The notes: generated by a model not told the origin, from the letters alone. Numbered from the stretch's first letter, positions 15,240 to 21,510 are shown. The stretch is DNA of 35,455 bases from Bacteroidales bacterium (GCA_029932445.1 JAOZQB010000001.1:1-35455); one strand, 5' to 3'. Made by a program: numbers and translations.

Positions 15240-16871
15240 ATGGGGAATAAAATATCTTCCGTAAATATAAACTTGTTAATTGCTCTGTTCGGAGCACTGG
15301 TTTTTATTCCGTTTCTCGGCAATGTGCATTTATTTGATTGGGATGAAATTAATTTTGCAGAATCGGCACGCGAAATGATTGTTACCGGCGATTATTTAAA
15401 TGTCAGAATTGATTTTAAATTGTTTTGGGAAAAACCGCCTCTTTTTATCTGGATGCAGGTTTTATCAATGAAAATTTTCGGTATTAACGAATTTGCCGCA
15501 CGTTTTCCGAATGCAATTGCAGGAATTACGACTTTGCTTGTTCTTTTTAATATCGGAAAAAAACATTTCAGCGAAAAATTCGGTTTGCTTTGGGTATTTG
15601 CTTATGCCGGTTCTGTTTTACCGCATTTTTATTTTAAATCGGGAATTATTGATCCGTGGTTTAATTTATTTATATTCTTCGGTATCTATTTCTTTATCAG
15701 ATATTTATCAGAAGATAAAAATCGAATAAGATTTATTATTTTTTCTGCTGCTGCAATCGGACTCGGAACTTTAACCAAAGGTCCCGTAGCTTTATTATTG
15801 TTTTTATTGACGGGTTTTGTGTATTTGCTTTTACATAAATTTAAAATGCGTATTACCTTTAAAGATATTCTCATATATGTTGCGATTTTTTCTTTTGTCG
15901 GCGGATTTTGGTTTTTTCTTCAAATTATGAACGGTAATTTTACGATTATTCAAGATTTTATTAAATATCAGATTGAACTTTTCGGAAGCAATGTTGCCGG
16001 GCATCAGGAACCGTTTTATTATCATTTTATTGTGTTGTTTTTCGGGGTTTTTCCGGCTTCAATTTTTGCTCTTAAATCGTTCAGAAAGGATAAATCGGGA
16101 AACGAAGAACAAAATCTGTTTAAAGAATGGATGATGATTCTATTTTGGGTAGTATTGATTTTATTCAGCATCGTTAAAACCAAAATTGTTCATTATTCTT
16201 CAATGGCCTATTTTCCGCTCACTTTTTTGGCTGCTTACAGCATTTATAAAACCGAAGAAGGCGTTTTTAAAAAATCAAAAGTTATTTCCGGGATACTAAT
16301 TTTTCTTGCATTTTTTTATGCTTTTGCAATTTTTGCTTTTCAATACATAGGCAAAAATCACGAAAAAATTATTCATTCCGGTATTATTAAAGATGCTTTT
16401 GCAAATGCCAATTTGCAAGCGATAACTTCTTTTACCGGCTTTGAATTTTTGCTTGGTGTGTTTCTGCTTGCGGGAGTTATTTTTGCTTTGTATAATACAA
16501 AAAAGCTTTATTTAAAAGCGATGTTCGGTTTGTTTGCCGTCACTATTGTTTTTACCAATCTCACACAAAGCATAATTGTTCCGCAAATTGAAAAAATATC
16601 ACAAAAAGCAGCCGTTGATTTCTTTACTGAACATCAAAATGAAGACGCTTATTTCAGAACATACGGAATGAAAAGTTATGCTCCGTATTTTTATGCAAAA
16701 AAAATGCAAACTGACAATATTTCTCAAACACAAATGCTGACCGGTAAAATCTCAAAACCGGTATATGTAATGTGTCGCATTACAAAAAAAGATGAATTTG
16801 AAAGAAAATACCCTGATTTTAACGTTGTGCAAAATAAAAACGGGTATGTTTTTCTTGAAAGAAAACCCTAA
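15240..16871 (+). CDS. ArnT/PMT-like membrane glycosyltransferase (GT39 family)
   Basis: 543 residues, polytopic inner-membrane protein. After the first helix comes LFDWDEINFAESAREMIVTGDYL: the acidic DE pair in the first periplasmic loop is the catalytic hallmark of GT-C enzymes such as protein mannosyltransferases and ArnT. KLFWEKPPLFIWMQ follows, also typical (x-KPP-L). LGTLTKGPVALLLFLLTGFVYLL is another conserved helix region. Such enzymes move sugars from polyprenyl-phosphate carriers to lipids or proteins on the periplasmic side. The acceptor here is unknown. The last 100 residues form a soluble tail. It follows the CBS gene by 59 bases and ends just before the left REP-like palindrome of the RAYT. 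Confidence 0.85.
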   Translation: MGNKISSVNINLLIALFGALVFIPFLGNVHLFDWDEINFAESAREMIVTGDYLNVRIDFKLFWEKPPLFIWMQVLSMKIFGINEFAARFPNAIAGITTLLVLFNIGKKHFSEKFGLLWVFAYAGSVLPHFYFKSGIIDPWFNLFIFFGIYFFIRYLSEDKNRIRFIIFSAAAIGLGTLTKGPVALLLFLLTGFVYLLLHKFKMRITFKDILIYVAIFSFVGGFWFFLQIMNGNFTIIQDFIKYQIELFGSNVAGHQEPFYYHFIVLFFGVFPASIFALKSFRKDKSGNEEQNLFKEWMMILFWVVLILFSIVKTKIVHYSSMAYFPLTFLAAYSIYKTEEGVFKKSKVISGILIFLAFFYAFAIFAFQYIGKNHEKIIHSGIIKDAFANANLQAITSFTGFEFLLGVFLLAGVIFALYNTKKLYLKAMFGLFAVTIVFTNLTQSIIVPQIEKISQKAAVDFFTEHQNEDAYFRTYGMKSYAPYFYAKKMQTDNISQTQMLTGKISKPVYVMCRITKKDEFERKYPDFNVVQNKNGYVFLERKP

Positions 16872-16877
16872 CTGATA

Positions 16878-16908
16878 ACTTTTCCAAAGTTCGAAACTTT
16901 GGAAAAGT
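16878..16908 (+). repeat. REP-like palindrome, left of the RAYT gene
   Basis: 14-base arms, ACTTTTCCAAAGTT (16878-16891) and AACTTTGGAAAAGT (16895-16908), are perfect inverted copies around the 3-base loop CGA. It starts 6 bases after the GT39 stop. A near-identical copy lies on the other side of the transposase gene. Confidence 0.85.
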
Positions 16909-16951
16909 GAAAATAATAAACTGAGATTTAAAAGATTAAACTAAAAATATA

Positions 16952-17569
16952 ATGCAAGATTATACCCCTGCTTTTGAATCTGAAAATTTTTACCACATAT
17001 ACAGTCATGCTGTAGGGAGTGATAATTTATTTAAAGAAGATTCAAATTATGATTTTTTTCTTTCGCGTTTTTCAAAATATATTAATCCGGTTGCAGATAC
17101 TTTCGCTTATTGTTTAATGCCCAATCATTTTCATTTTTTGATACGGTTGAAAAATGAAAATGAAATTAATACCGTAATGCAAACTGTAAAAAGTTCGGGA
17201 AAGAAATTAAATCATGAAAAATTTGTCAGTAAACAATTTTCAAATTTATTCAGTTCATATACACAGTCATATAATAAACAACAGAACAGGAAGGGAAATC
17301 TTTTTCAAAAACCGTTTAAACGAAAACATATCAGAAAAGATAAATATATTTTGAATTTAATAAGGTATATTCACAATAATCCTGTGCATCATAAATTTAC
17401 TGATAATTTCAGAAGTTGGAAATACAGTTCTTATACAGGTCTTTTGTCGGACAAAAAAACAAATTTAATGCGAAACGAAGTAATAGAAATATTTGACGGT
17501 AAAGATAATTTTATTTATTTTCATAATGACATATCTGAAGACGAACAGTTTGAATATTTTGAAGATTAG
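16952..17569 (+). CDS. REP-associated tyrosine transposase (Y1/IS200-like HUH nuclease)
   Basis: 205 residues. The N-terminus (FYHIYSHAVGSDNLF) and the HUH motif in LMPNHFHFLI (His59, His61) are the metal-binding core of Y1 transposases. SYNKQQNRKGNLFQKPFKR (about 106-124) matches the RAYT motif with small-residue/basic pattern, and RYIHNNPV (137-144) carries the conserved tyrosine (Tyr139), the likely nucleophile. SWKYSSYTGLL follows, as in the family. RAYTs are single-copy, usually non-autonomous-spreading relatives of IS200/IS605 transposases that act on REP hairpins; the flanking palindromes here fit that. The reading frame is intact. Confidence 0.88.
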   Translation: MQDYTPAFESENFYHIYSHAVGSDNLFKEDSNYDFFLSRFSKYINPVADTFAYCLMPNHFHFLIRLKNENEINTVMQTVKSSGKKLNHEKFVSKQFSNLFSSYTQSYNKQQNRKGNLFQKPFKRKHIRKDKYILNLIRYIHNNPVHHKFTDNFRSWKYSSYTGLLSDKKTNLMRNEVIEIFDGKDNFIYFHNDISEDEQFEYFED

Positions 17570-17582
17570 AAAAATGAAAAAA

Positions 17583-17613
17583 ACTTTTCTAAAGTTCAAA
17601 ACTTTGGAAAAGT
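17583..17613 (+). repeat. REP-like palindrome, right of the RAYT gene
   Basis: ACTTTTCTAAAGTT (17583-17596), loop CAA, and AACTTTGGAAAAGT (17600-17613). It differs from the left copy at two of 31 positions: C to T in the left arm, which leaves a G-T wobble in the stem, and G to A in the loop. It starts 13 bases after the RAYT stop codon. Confidence 0.82.
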
Positions 17614-17839
17614 GAATGATAACAAATAAAAACGCTTATGTGTTTTTTGTGAAGGAATCGTAAAAAAGAGGAAGATGCAAAGCACCTTTAAGGTGCTATG
17701 CATCTGACAGAAGAAACCGTAAAATTTCAGCGTTTATTTTTTGAAAGCGGATTAAAAATTTATACATTAGATGCCTGAAATAACATGTTGCTAAAATCGA
17801 AATAAACGTAATAGATTAGTAACCGGTGTTTATACAAAT
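17614..17839. other. Non-coding stretch between the RAYT unit and the first cassette-like unit
   Basis: About 225 bases with no coding frame. It holds the palindrome at 17674-17704 and otherwise nothing recognisable. No attC-like left half (a CAAC core with a matching arm) that would pair with the core site at 17840 was found, so the array may be cut here. Confidence 0.5.
17674..17704. repeat. 31-base palindrome unrelated in sequence to the REP-like pair
   Basis: GATGCAAAGCACCTT pairs with AAGGTGCTATGCATC around a single central T, with one A-A mismatch. No T run follows, so it is not an ordinary terminator. Its length equals that of the RAYT-flanking palindromes but its sequence is different. 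Confidence 0.6.
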
Positions 17840-17855
17840 GTTGTAAGGCATTGCA
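17840..17855 (+). repeat. Cassette-start core repeat, copy 1
   Basis: GTTGTAAGGCATTGCA, 14 of 16 bases identical to the copy at 18837-18852, and lying 45 bases before the next start codon. Its first ten bases are repeated in inverted form at 18688-18697 (9 of 10). Confidence 0.65.
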
Positions 17856-17899
17856 CCAATAAAAATTTTAGAACACTGAAAACTGATAACAGAAATCTT

Positions 17900-18292
17900 A
17901 TGAAATCTATATTATTTGTAATGTTAATTATCTCAGGTTGCTTTGGACAAAAGACTAATCCTGTGAGCAATAAAAAGGAATTATTTAATGAGTCTGTTAG
18001 TAGTATTGAATTATTTAAAAAACCTAATGGGAATTCTCTTTATTTACCTAAAATAGATTACGAAAATTTCATAAAACATTGGAATAAATCGGAAACAGCT
18101 GGTATTATTGAGTTTAAACCTGATTACTTTTTGAATGTCAATCTTACTGATGGGTCGGTCAGAAAATTTAGGGCTAACTCAAAGTATATTAAAGAAGGAA
18201 GTGATTGGTGTTACACTTTGGAAGACAGTACATTTTTCGAAGATATATTCACAATGAAAATCAAAGAAAACAGTACAAAAACACAACAATGA
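17900..18292 (+). CDS. Small putative lipoprotein (cassette unit 1, gene 1)
   Basis: 130 residues, not recognised. The signal peptide MKSILFVMLIISGC ends in a lipobox (I-S-G-C, Cys14), so a lipid-anchored envelope protein is expected. The mature part is mixed, with aromatic-rich segments (NSLYLPKIDYENFIKHWNK, WCYTLEDSTFFEDIFTMKI) and no known motif. Its stop overlaps the start of the next gene as ATGA, which implies translational coupling. CpG is rare (four in 393 bases), unlike the neighbouring chromosomal genes, which supports a foreign origin. Confidence 0.7.
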   Translation: MKSILFVMLIISGCFGQKTNPVSNKKELFNESVSSIELFKKPNGNSLYLPKIDYENFIKHWNKSETAGIIEFKPDYFLNVNLTDGSVRKFRANSKYIKEGSDWCYTLEDSTFFEDIFTMKIKENSTKTQQ

Positions 18293-18684
18293 ATATAAAA
18301 ACCTTTATACTAATTGGATTTGTATTTACCTTAGTTTCTTGTGATCGTATGCAAACTATTGAATTTGAAAACAAATGTGTTTCAGAATCAACAGTTAAAT
18401 TCTATTTCAAAGGAAGTTATTACTATAAATTTGATGGTTTTTTAACTAAAGATTCTCTAATACTCAATCTAAAACCGAACGAAAAAAAGATATTTGATTT
18501 TGGAATAGGAACTTGGGAAATTCACAATTCTCTTGATTCATTAGTCTCAAGAATTGAAAAAATAGAAATTGAGACAAATCAATCTACAGCAATTTTTAAT
18601 GGGAAATTACAAGTAGAATCATTCTTTAAAGATCGATTGATTGATGATATATATAAAGCAAGAATAATAATAGAAATTAAATAG
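18289..18684 (+). CDS. Small putative lipoprotein (cassette unit 1, gene 2)
   Basis: 131 residues from the ATG at 18289; a longer in-frame extension back to 18205 would overlap gene 1 and lack a signal peptide, so it is rejected. MNIKTFILIGFVFTLVSC is a signal peptide with a lipobox (L-V-S-C, Cys18). The remainder looks like a small beta-rich domain (IEFENKCVSESTVKFYFKGSYYYKFDG) and contains one more cysteine, without a recognisable family. It overlaps gene 1 by four bases and ends three bases before the attC-like region. The low CpG matches gene 1. An envelope pair with gene 1 is an inference from coupling and matching lipoprotein signals only. Confidence 0.7.
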   Translation: MNIKTFILIGFVFTLVSCDRMQTIEFENKCVSESTVKFYFKGSYYYKFDGFLTKDSLILNLKPNEKKIFDFGIGTWEIHNSLDSLVSRIEKIEIETNQSTAIFNGKLQVESFFKDRLIDDIYKARIIIEIK

Positions 18685-18687
18685 AAC

Positions 18688-18846
18688 GCATTACAACACC
18701 AGCTATATTTCATAGTGCGTTTGGTGGTAAATTGGTAGTTCCGTTGGTTTCTGATAGTACGCAAAATCTTTGATTTTGCTTGTGGTAAACTGAAATTTTT
18801 GTACTTTTAATTTGCACTACGAAAACATAGCAGAACGTTGTGTGGC
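18688..18846 (+). repeat. attC-like folded region A, after cassette unit 1
   Basis: Outer arms ACAAC (18693-18697, numbered from the A) and GTTGT (18837-18841); inner arms GCTAT (18702-18706) and ATAGC (18827-18831); a further stem TAGTGC (18713-18718) and GCACTA (18814-18819); and a central hairpin GCAAAATC/GATTTTGC around TTT (18761-18779). Outer-to-inner spacing is 4 bases on one side and 5 on the other, the kind of asymmetry attC sites use to mark the strand. GTGGTAAA occurs twice inside (18724 and 18782). Confidence 0.6.
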
Positions 18847-18852
18847 ATTGCA
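18837..18852 (+). repeat. Cassette-start core repeat, copy 2
   Basis: GTTGTGTGGCATTGCA, 14/16 identical to the copy at 17840. Its first ten bases recur inverted, without mismatch, at 19815-19824, 10 bases past the stop of the gene in unit 2. Confidence 0.68.
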
Positions 18853-18889
18853 AAGAGAGAAAATTTAACCATTATTTAGTAAATAGTAT

Positions 18890-19804
18890 ATGAGAAAAGT
18901 ATTACTTTTAATTCTAATGTTATTGAGTTTGACAGGATTCTCACAAAACCTCAAAACAAAATTACAAGGAGAATGGGTTTGCACAGGAATATTTAATTCT
19001 TCAGGTGACTCAACATCCGGAAAATTTGGAGCTTCAAACGAATATTTGAGATTTAAATTTAGAAAGGGCTATTTATCAATGAACGAATCTCCTGTTGATA
19101 ATAGTCTTGAGTTTCCAATTAAGTACAGAATGGATTATTTTGAATTTGTTTTTAACTCAAATTCAGCACTCCAACCAGGATTACAGCTCTATGATAAACA
19201 ACAAGTCCCTAATATTGATTTTCAAATTCCTGAGAGCAAATACTTTGTAAATTTTGTAAATAATGACCAAATAGTTTTATCAGCATTAAGTTCAAACAAA
19301 GACACAATATTTTACAATTTTACAAAACAAAAATATTTTGTTGATAATCAACATAATGAAAAGTTGATAACAGATATTGGTTATGTGATAATTAAACATT
19401 TAAAACTTTCTAAAGATTCAAAAGGTGCAAATCGAGTTGCTGAGTATTTTGTAACAAATAATATTGCAAATTTGTATCCTGCACCTTTATTTAAGGATTA
19501 TTCAGAAACAACATTTGGTCATTACGTATCAATCAATTTTAAATTTCCAGATTCATATGAGTTAGGAACGGTTTCAGAAGAGCTGATAATTGAATTTGAT
19601 GTAAAAAAAAAAGATGTTAGCAATATCAGAGTTATAAAAGGATTAAGTGATTATTTTGATAGTTCTATTGTGAAAATAATTGAAAAAACGAAAAAGAAAT
19701 GGATACCGGTAAAGATTAATGACAATTTTATAAATACAAGACTAAGAGTTCATTTTATTTTTTACCTTGATGTTGTTGAACTTAATCTGAAATTTTCAAA
19801 GTAG
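18890..19804 (+). CDS. Secreted protein with TonB-C-like C-terminal domain (cassette unit 2)
   Basis: 304 residues. A signal peptide (MRKVLLLILMLLSLTGFSQ) is followed by LKTKLQGEWVCTGIF, which resembles the opening of lipocalin-like beta-barrel domains. Residues about 225-300 (GTVSEELIIEFDVKKKDVSNIRVIKGLSDYFDSSIVKIIEKTKKKWIPVKINDNFINTRLRVHFIFYL) follow the pattern of the TonB C-terminal domain: a sensor-type beta strand, 'RVIKG' turn, helix, 'W-P-x-K' and closing strand. There is no TonB transmembrane helix/proline spacer, so it is not a working TonB; such tails are common in secreted Bacteroidota proteins. CpG is rare (three in the first 300 bases). It fills one cassette-like unit. Confidence 0.68.
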   Translation: MRKVLLLILMLLSLTGFSQNLKTKLQGEWVCTGIFNSSGDSTSGKFGASNEYLRFKFRKGYLSMNESPVDNSLEFPIKYRMDYFEFVFNSNSALQPGLQLYDKQQVPNIDFQIPESKYFVNFVNNDQIVLSALSSNKDTIFYNFTKQKYFVDNQHNEKLITDIGYVIIKHLKLSKDSKGANRVAEYFVTNNIANLYPAPLFKDYSETTFGHYVSINFKFPDSYELGTVSEELIIEFDVKKKDVSNIRVIKGLSDYFDSSIVKIIEKTKKKWIPVKINDNFINTRLRVHFIFYLDVVELNLKFSK

Positions 19805-19814
19805 CCAAATAAAC

Positions 19815-19975
19815 GCCACACAACAAACAAATAAACAACATGCGGTTCAGCAGTAATCCGCAAGGACAAAGAGGATTTGCATGGTCGCAAAAATTTTAAA
19901 TTTATAAATAACTAATAAGGCAAAATTTGTGCTGTGAGCAAACCGATAAATTATCGAAATTAACACCGCACGTTG
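19815..19975 (+). repeat. attC-like folded region B, after cassette unit 2
   Basis: It opens with GCCACACAAC (19815-19824), the inverted copy of the start of unit 2. A second core CAACATGCGGT (19836-19846) pairs with ACCGCACGTTG (19965-19975), with one mismatch in eleven. CAGCA (19848-19852) pairs with TGCTG (19930-19934). The chromosome resumes after 19972. Confidence 0.5.
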
Positions 19976-20928
19976 CCTATTCAATCGTTAAAATTAAAAA
20001 TAAAAAAATCAAAACAAACTCACCAATTATAATTTCCGCAAGTCGTGCAACGGATATTCCGGCATATTATTCCGATTGGCTGATTAACCGATTGAAAGAG
20101 GGTTTTGTTATTCGTAAAAATCCTTTTAATCAAAAGCCCTATAAAATCAGTTTTGATAACACGCGATTAATTGTTTTTTGGACTAAAAATCCTGAACCTT
20201 TAATGCAAAAACTCGATTGGTTTGACGATAAATTCCCGAATTATTATTTTCAGTTTACTTTAAATGATTACAATCGGCATATTGAACCGAATATGCCTGT
20301 TTTGCAAAAACGCATCGAAACATTTATTAAACTTTCGGAACGCATCGGGAAAGAAAAAGTGATTTGGCGCTTTGATCCTTTGCTCCTGACGGAGAATATT
20401 TCTGTTGATGATTTATTGCGAAAAATTGAAAATGTTGCCGAACAAGTTTCCGCATATACCGAAAAAATGGTTTTCAGTTTTGCGGATATTCAAAAATATC
20501 GCAGTGTTCGTAATAATTTGAAAAGAGCCGGTATTTCTGCCCGTGAGTTTTCCGAAAAAGAGATGTTGCAAACGGCAAAAGGGATTTCTGAAATAATAAA
20601 AAGATTAGGAATAAAAGCAGCAACTTGTGCCGAGGAAATTGATTTGTCGGAATTCGGAATTCTGCATAATAAGTGCATTGATGATGAATTAATCTTAAAA
20701 CTTTTTTCGGAAGATGTGAAATTAATGAACTTTTTGGGCGTTAAGAAAAATGAAAAAGGTATTTTTGTAAAAGCAAAAAAGAATTTAAAAGATAAAGGAC
20801 AACGAAAATTATGCAAATGTATCTCAAGCAAAGATATCGGCGATTATAACACCTGTCCGGCAATGTGTGCTTATTGCTATGCCAATTCAAGCAAAAAATT
20901 GATTGCTCGGAATTTTAAGTCGCTTTAA
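19927..20928 (+). CDS. DUF1848 family protein with a C-terminal radical-SAM-type cysteine motif (5' end altered)
   Basis: 333 residues if the TTG at 19927 is used; homology seems to begin at residue 34-35 with IIISASRATDIPAYYSDWL, which normally sits at or very near the N-terminus of DUF1848 proteins. No ATG, GTG or TTG lies between 19930 and that point, and 19972 is the junction of the attC-like region, so the native start was probably lost and the TTG, inside the repeat, may have replaced it. The C-terminus carries CKC (296-298) and CPAMCAYC (310-317), a CX3CX(aromatic)C motif like that of radical SAM enzymes but at the opposite end of the protein. Function unknown. CpG frequency is back to the chromosomal level (16 in 20041-20340). 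Confidence 0.75.
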   Translation: MCCEQTDKLSKLTPHVAYSIVKIKNKKIKTNSPIIISASRATDIPAYYSDWLINRLKEGFVIRKNPFNQKPYKISFDNTRLIVFWTKNPEPLMQKLDWFDDKFPNYYFQFTLNDYNRHIEPNMPVLQKRIETFIKLSERIGKEKVIWRFDPLLLTENISVDDLLRKIENVAEQVSAYTEKMVFSFADIQKYRSVRNNLKRAGISAREFSEKEMLQTAKGISEIIKRLGIKAATCAEEIDLSEFGILHNKCIDDELILKLFSEDVKLMNFLGVKKNEKGIFVKAKKNLKDKGQRKLCKCISSKDIGDYNTCPAMCAYCYANSSKKLIARNFKSL

Positions 20929-20997
20929 AAAAAATAAATTAATATTATAGTATTCCGTTATACTCGTATGTTCGCAAAGTAAATAATCAAAAATTAA

Positions 20998-21510
20998 ATG
21001 AAAGCATTAGTTTTACTGATATTATTTTCAATTTTCAATTTTAATTTTTCCGAAATTTATCATCCGGTGCATTTTTCGGTAATTAATATGGAATATAATA
21101 TTCGTGAAGAAGCATTTGATATTTCGATAAAACTATTTACCGATGATTTTGAGAAGATTATTAATAAAAATGATAATGTTGTTCTTAATCTCGGAAAAGA
21201 AAATCAATTAAAAGATTGTAATAAATTTATAGACAAGTATATAAAAAAGAATTTCGTTATTGTTTTCGATAAAAAAGCGGTCAGCAAAAAGTTAGAACAA
21301 AAGAAATTTACCATTAACGAAAATGATAAAGCAATTTGGATTTATTATGCATTAAAAAGTAAAAAGCCGAGAAAAGTTCTAATCAGAAACACTTTAATGA
21401 ATGATTTGTACAACGATCAGAAGAATTTGTTTATTTTTACGGTCAAAGATTTCCAGGAAGCAAAAAAGTTTAAAAAAAGCGATACAGACTTGCAATTTGT
21501 TGTTAAATAG
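20998..21510 (+). CDS. DUF6702-like exported protein
   Basis: 170 residues. A signal peptide (MKALVLLILFSIFNFNFS) is followed by HPVHFSVINMEYNIREEAFDISIKLFTDDFEKII, the pattern of DUF6702 proteins (HP-x-H-x-S...EY....FTDDFE), which are exported proteins of Bacteroidota without a known role. It has no cysteines after the signal. The gene precedes the T9SS cargo gene by 33 bases on the same strand and may share a transcript. Confidence 0.72.
   Translation: MKALVLLILFSIFNFNFSEIYHPVHFSVINMEYNIREEAFDISIKLFTDDFEKIINKNDNVVLNLGKENQLKDCNKFIDKYIKKNFVIVFDKKAVSKKLEQKKFTINENDKAIWIYYALKSKKPRKVLIRNTLMNDLYNDQKNLFIFTVKDFQEAKKFKKSDTDLQFVVK

Larger units (their letters stand above)
16878..17613 (+). mobile_element. 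RAYT unit (transposase gene with two flanking palindromes)
   Basis: The unit consists of the left palindrome, the RAYT gene at 16952-17569 and the right palindrome. Of the 31 positions, 29 are identical between the two palindromes. RAYT genes in other bacteria are typically flanked by the REP sequences they recognise, and this layout fits. Confidence 0.7.
17840..19971 (+). mobile_element. Two integron-cassette-like units without integrase
   Basis: Unit 1 runs from 17840 to 18836 and carries two lipoprotein genes; unit 2 runs from 18837 to 19971 and carries one secreted-protein gene. Each unit begins with GTTGT..GGCATTGCA and carries, just after its last gene, an inverted copy of its own first ten bases (9/10 and 10/10), followed by a region able to fold around CAAC/GTTG. 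That is the order R''-L''...L'-R' of integron attC sites. The cores deviate from the classical GTTRRRY. No integrase gene is in the window, so the nearest existing term is a cluster of attC sites lacking an integrase. Confidence 0.55.

Noticed and set aside
16952..17569. Calling the transposase an active IS200/IS605 element
   Set aside because: The length (205 residues), the RYIHNNPV and NRKGNLFQ motifs and the lack of TnpB fit a RAYT better than IS200 TnpA.
16878..17613. Reading the two identical palindromes as a CRISPR array
   Set aside because: Only two copies exist, they are 675 bases apart and flank a transposase gene; no short spacers.
17674..17704. Calling the palindrome a rho-independent terminator
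   Set aside because: No T run follows on either strand and no gene ends directly before it.
18205..18288. An N-terminal extension of the second cassette lipoprotein
   Set aside because: It would overlap the first gene by 88 bases and hide a good lipoprotein signal peptide that starts at 18289.
17840..19971. Calling this a proven integron
   Set aside because: No integrase, attI or Pc promoter is in the window and the core sites are not GTTRRRY; only the cassette-like geometry is supported.
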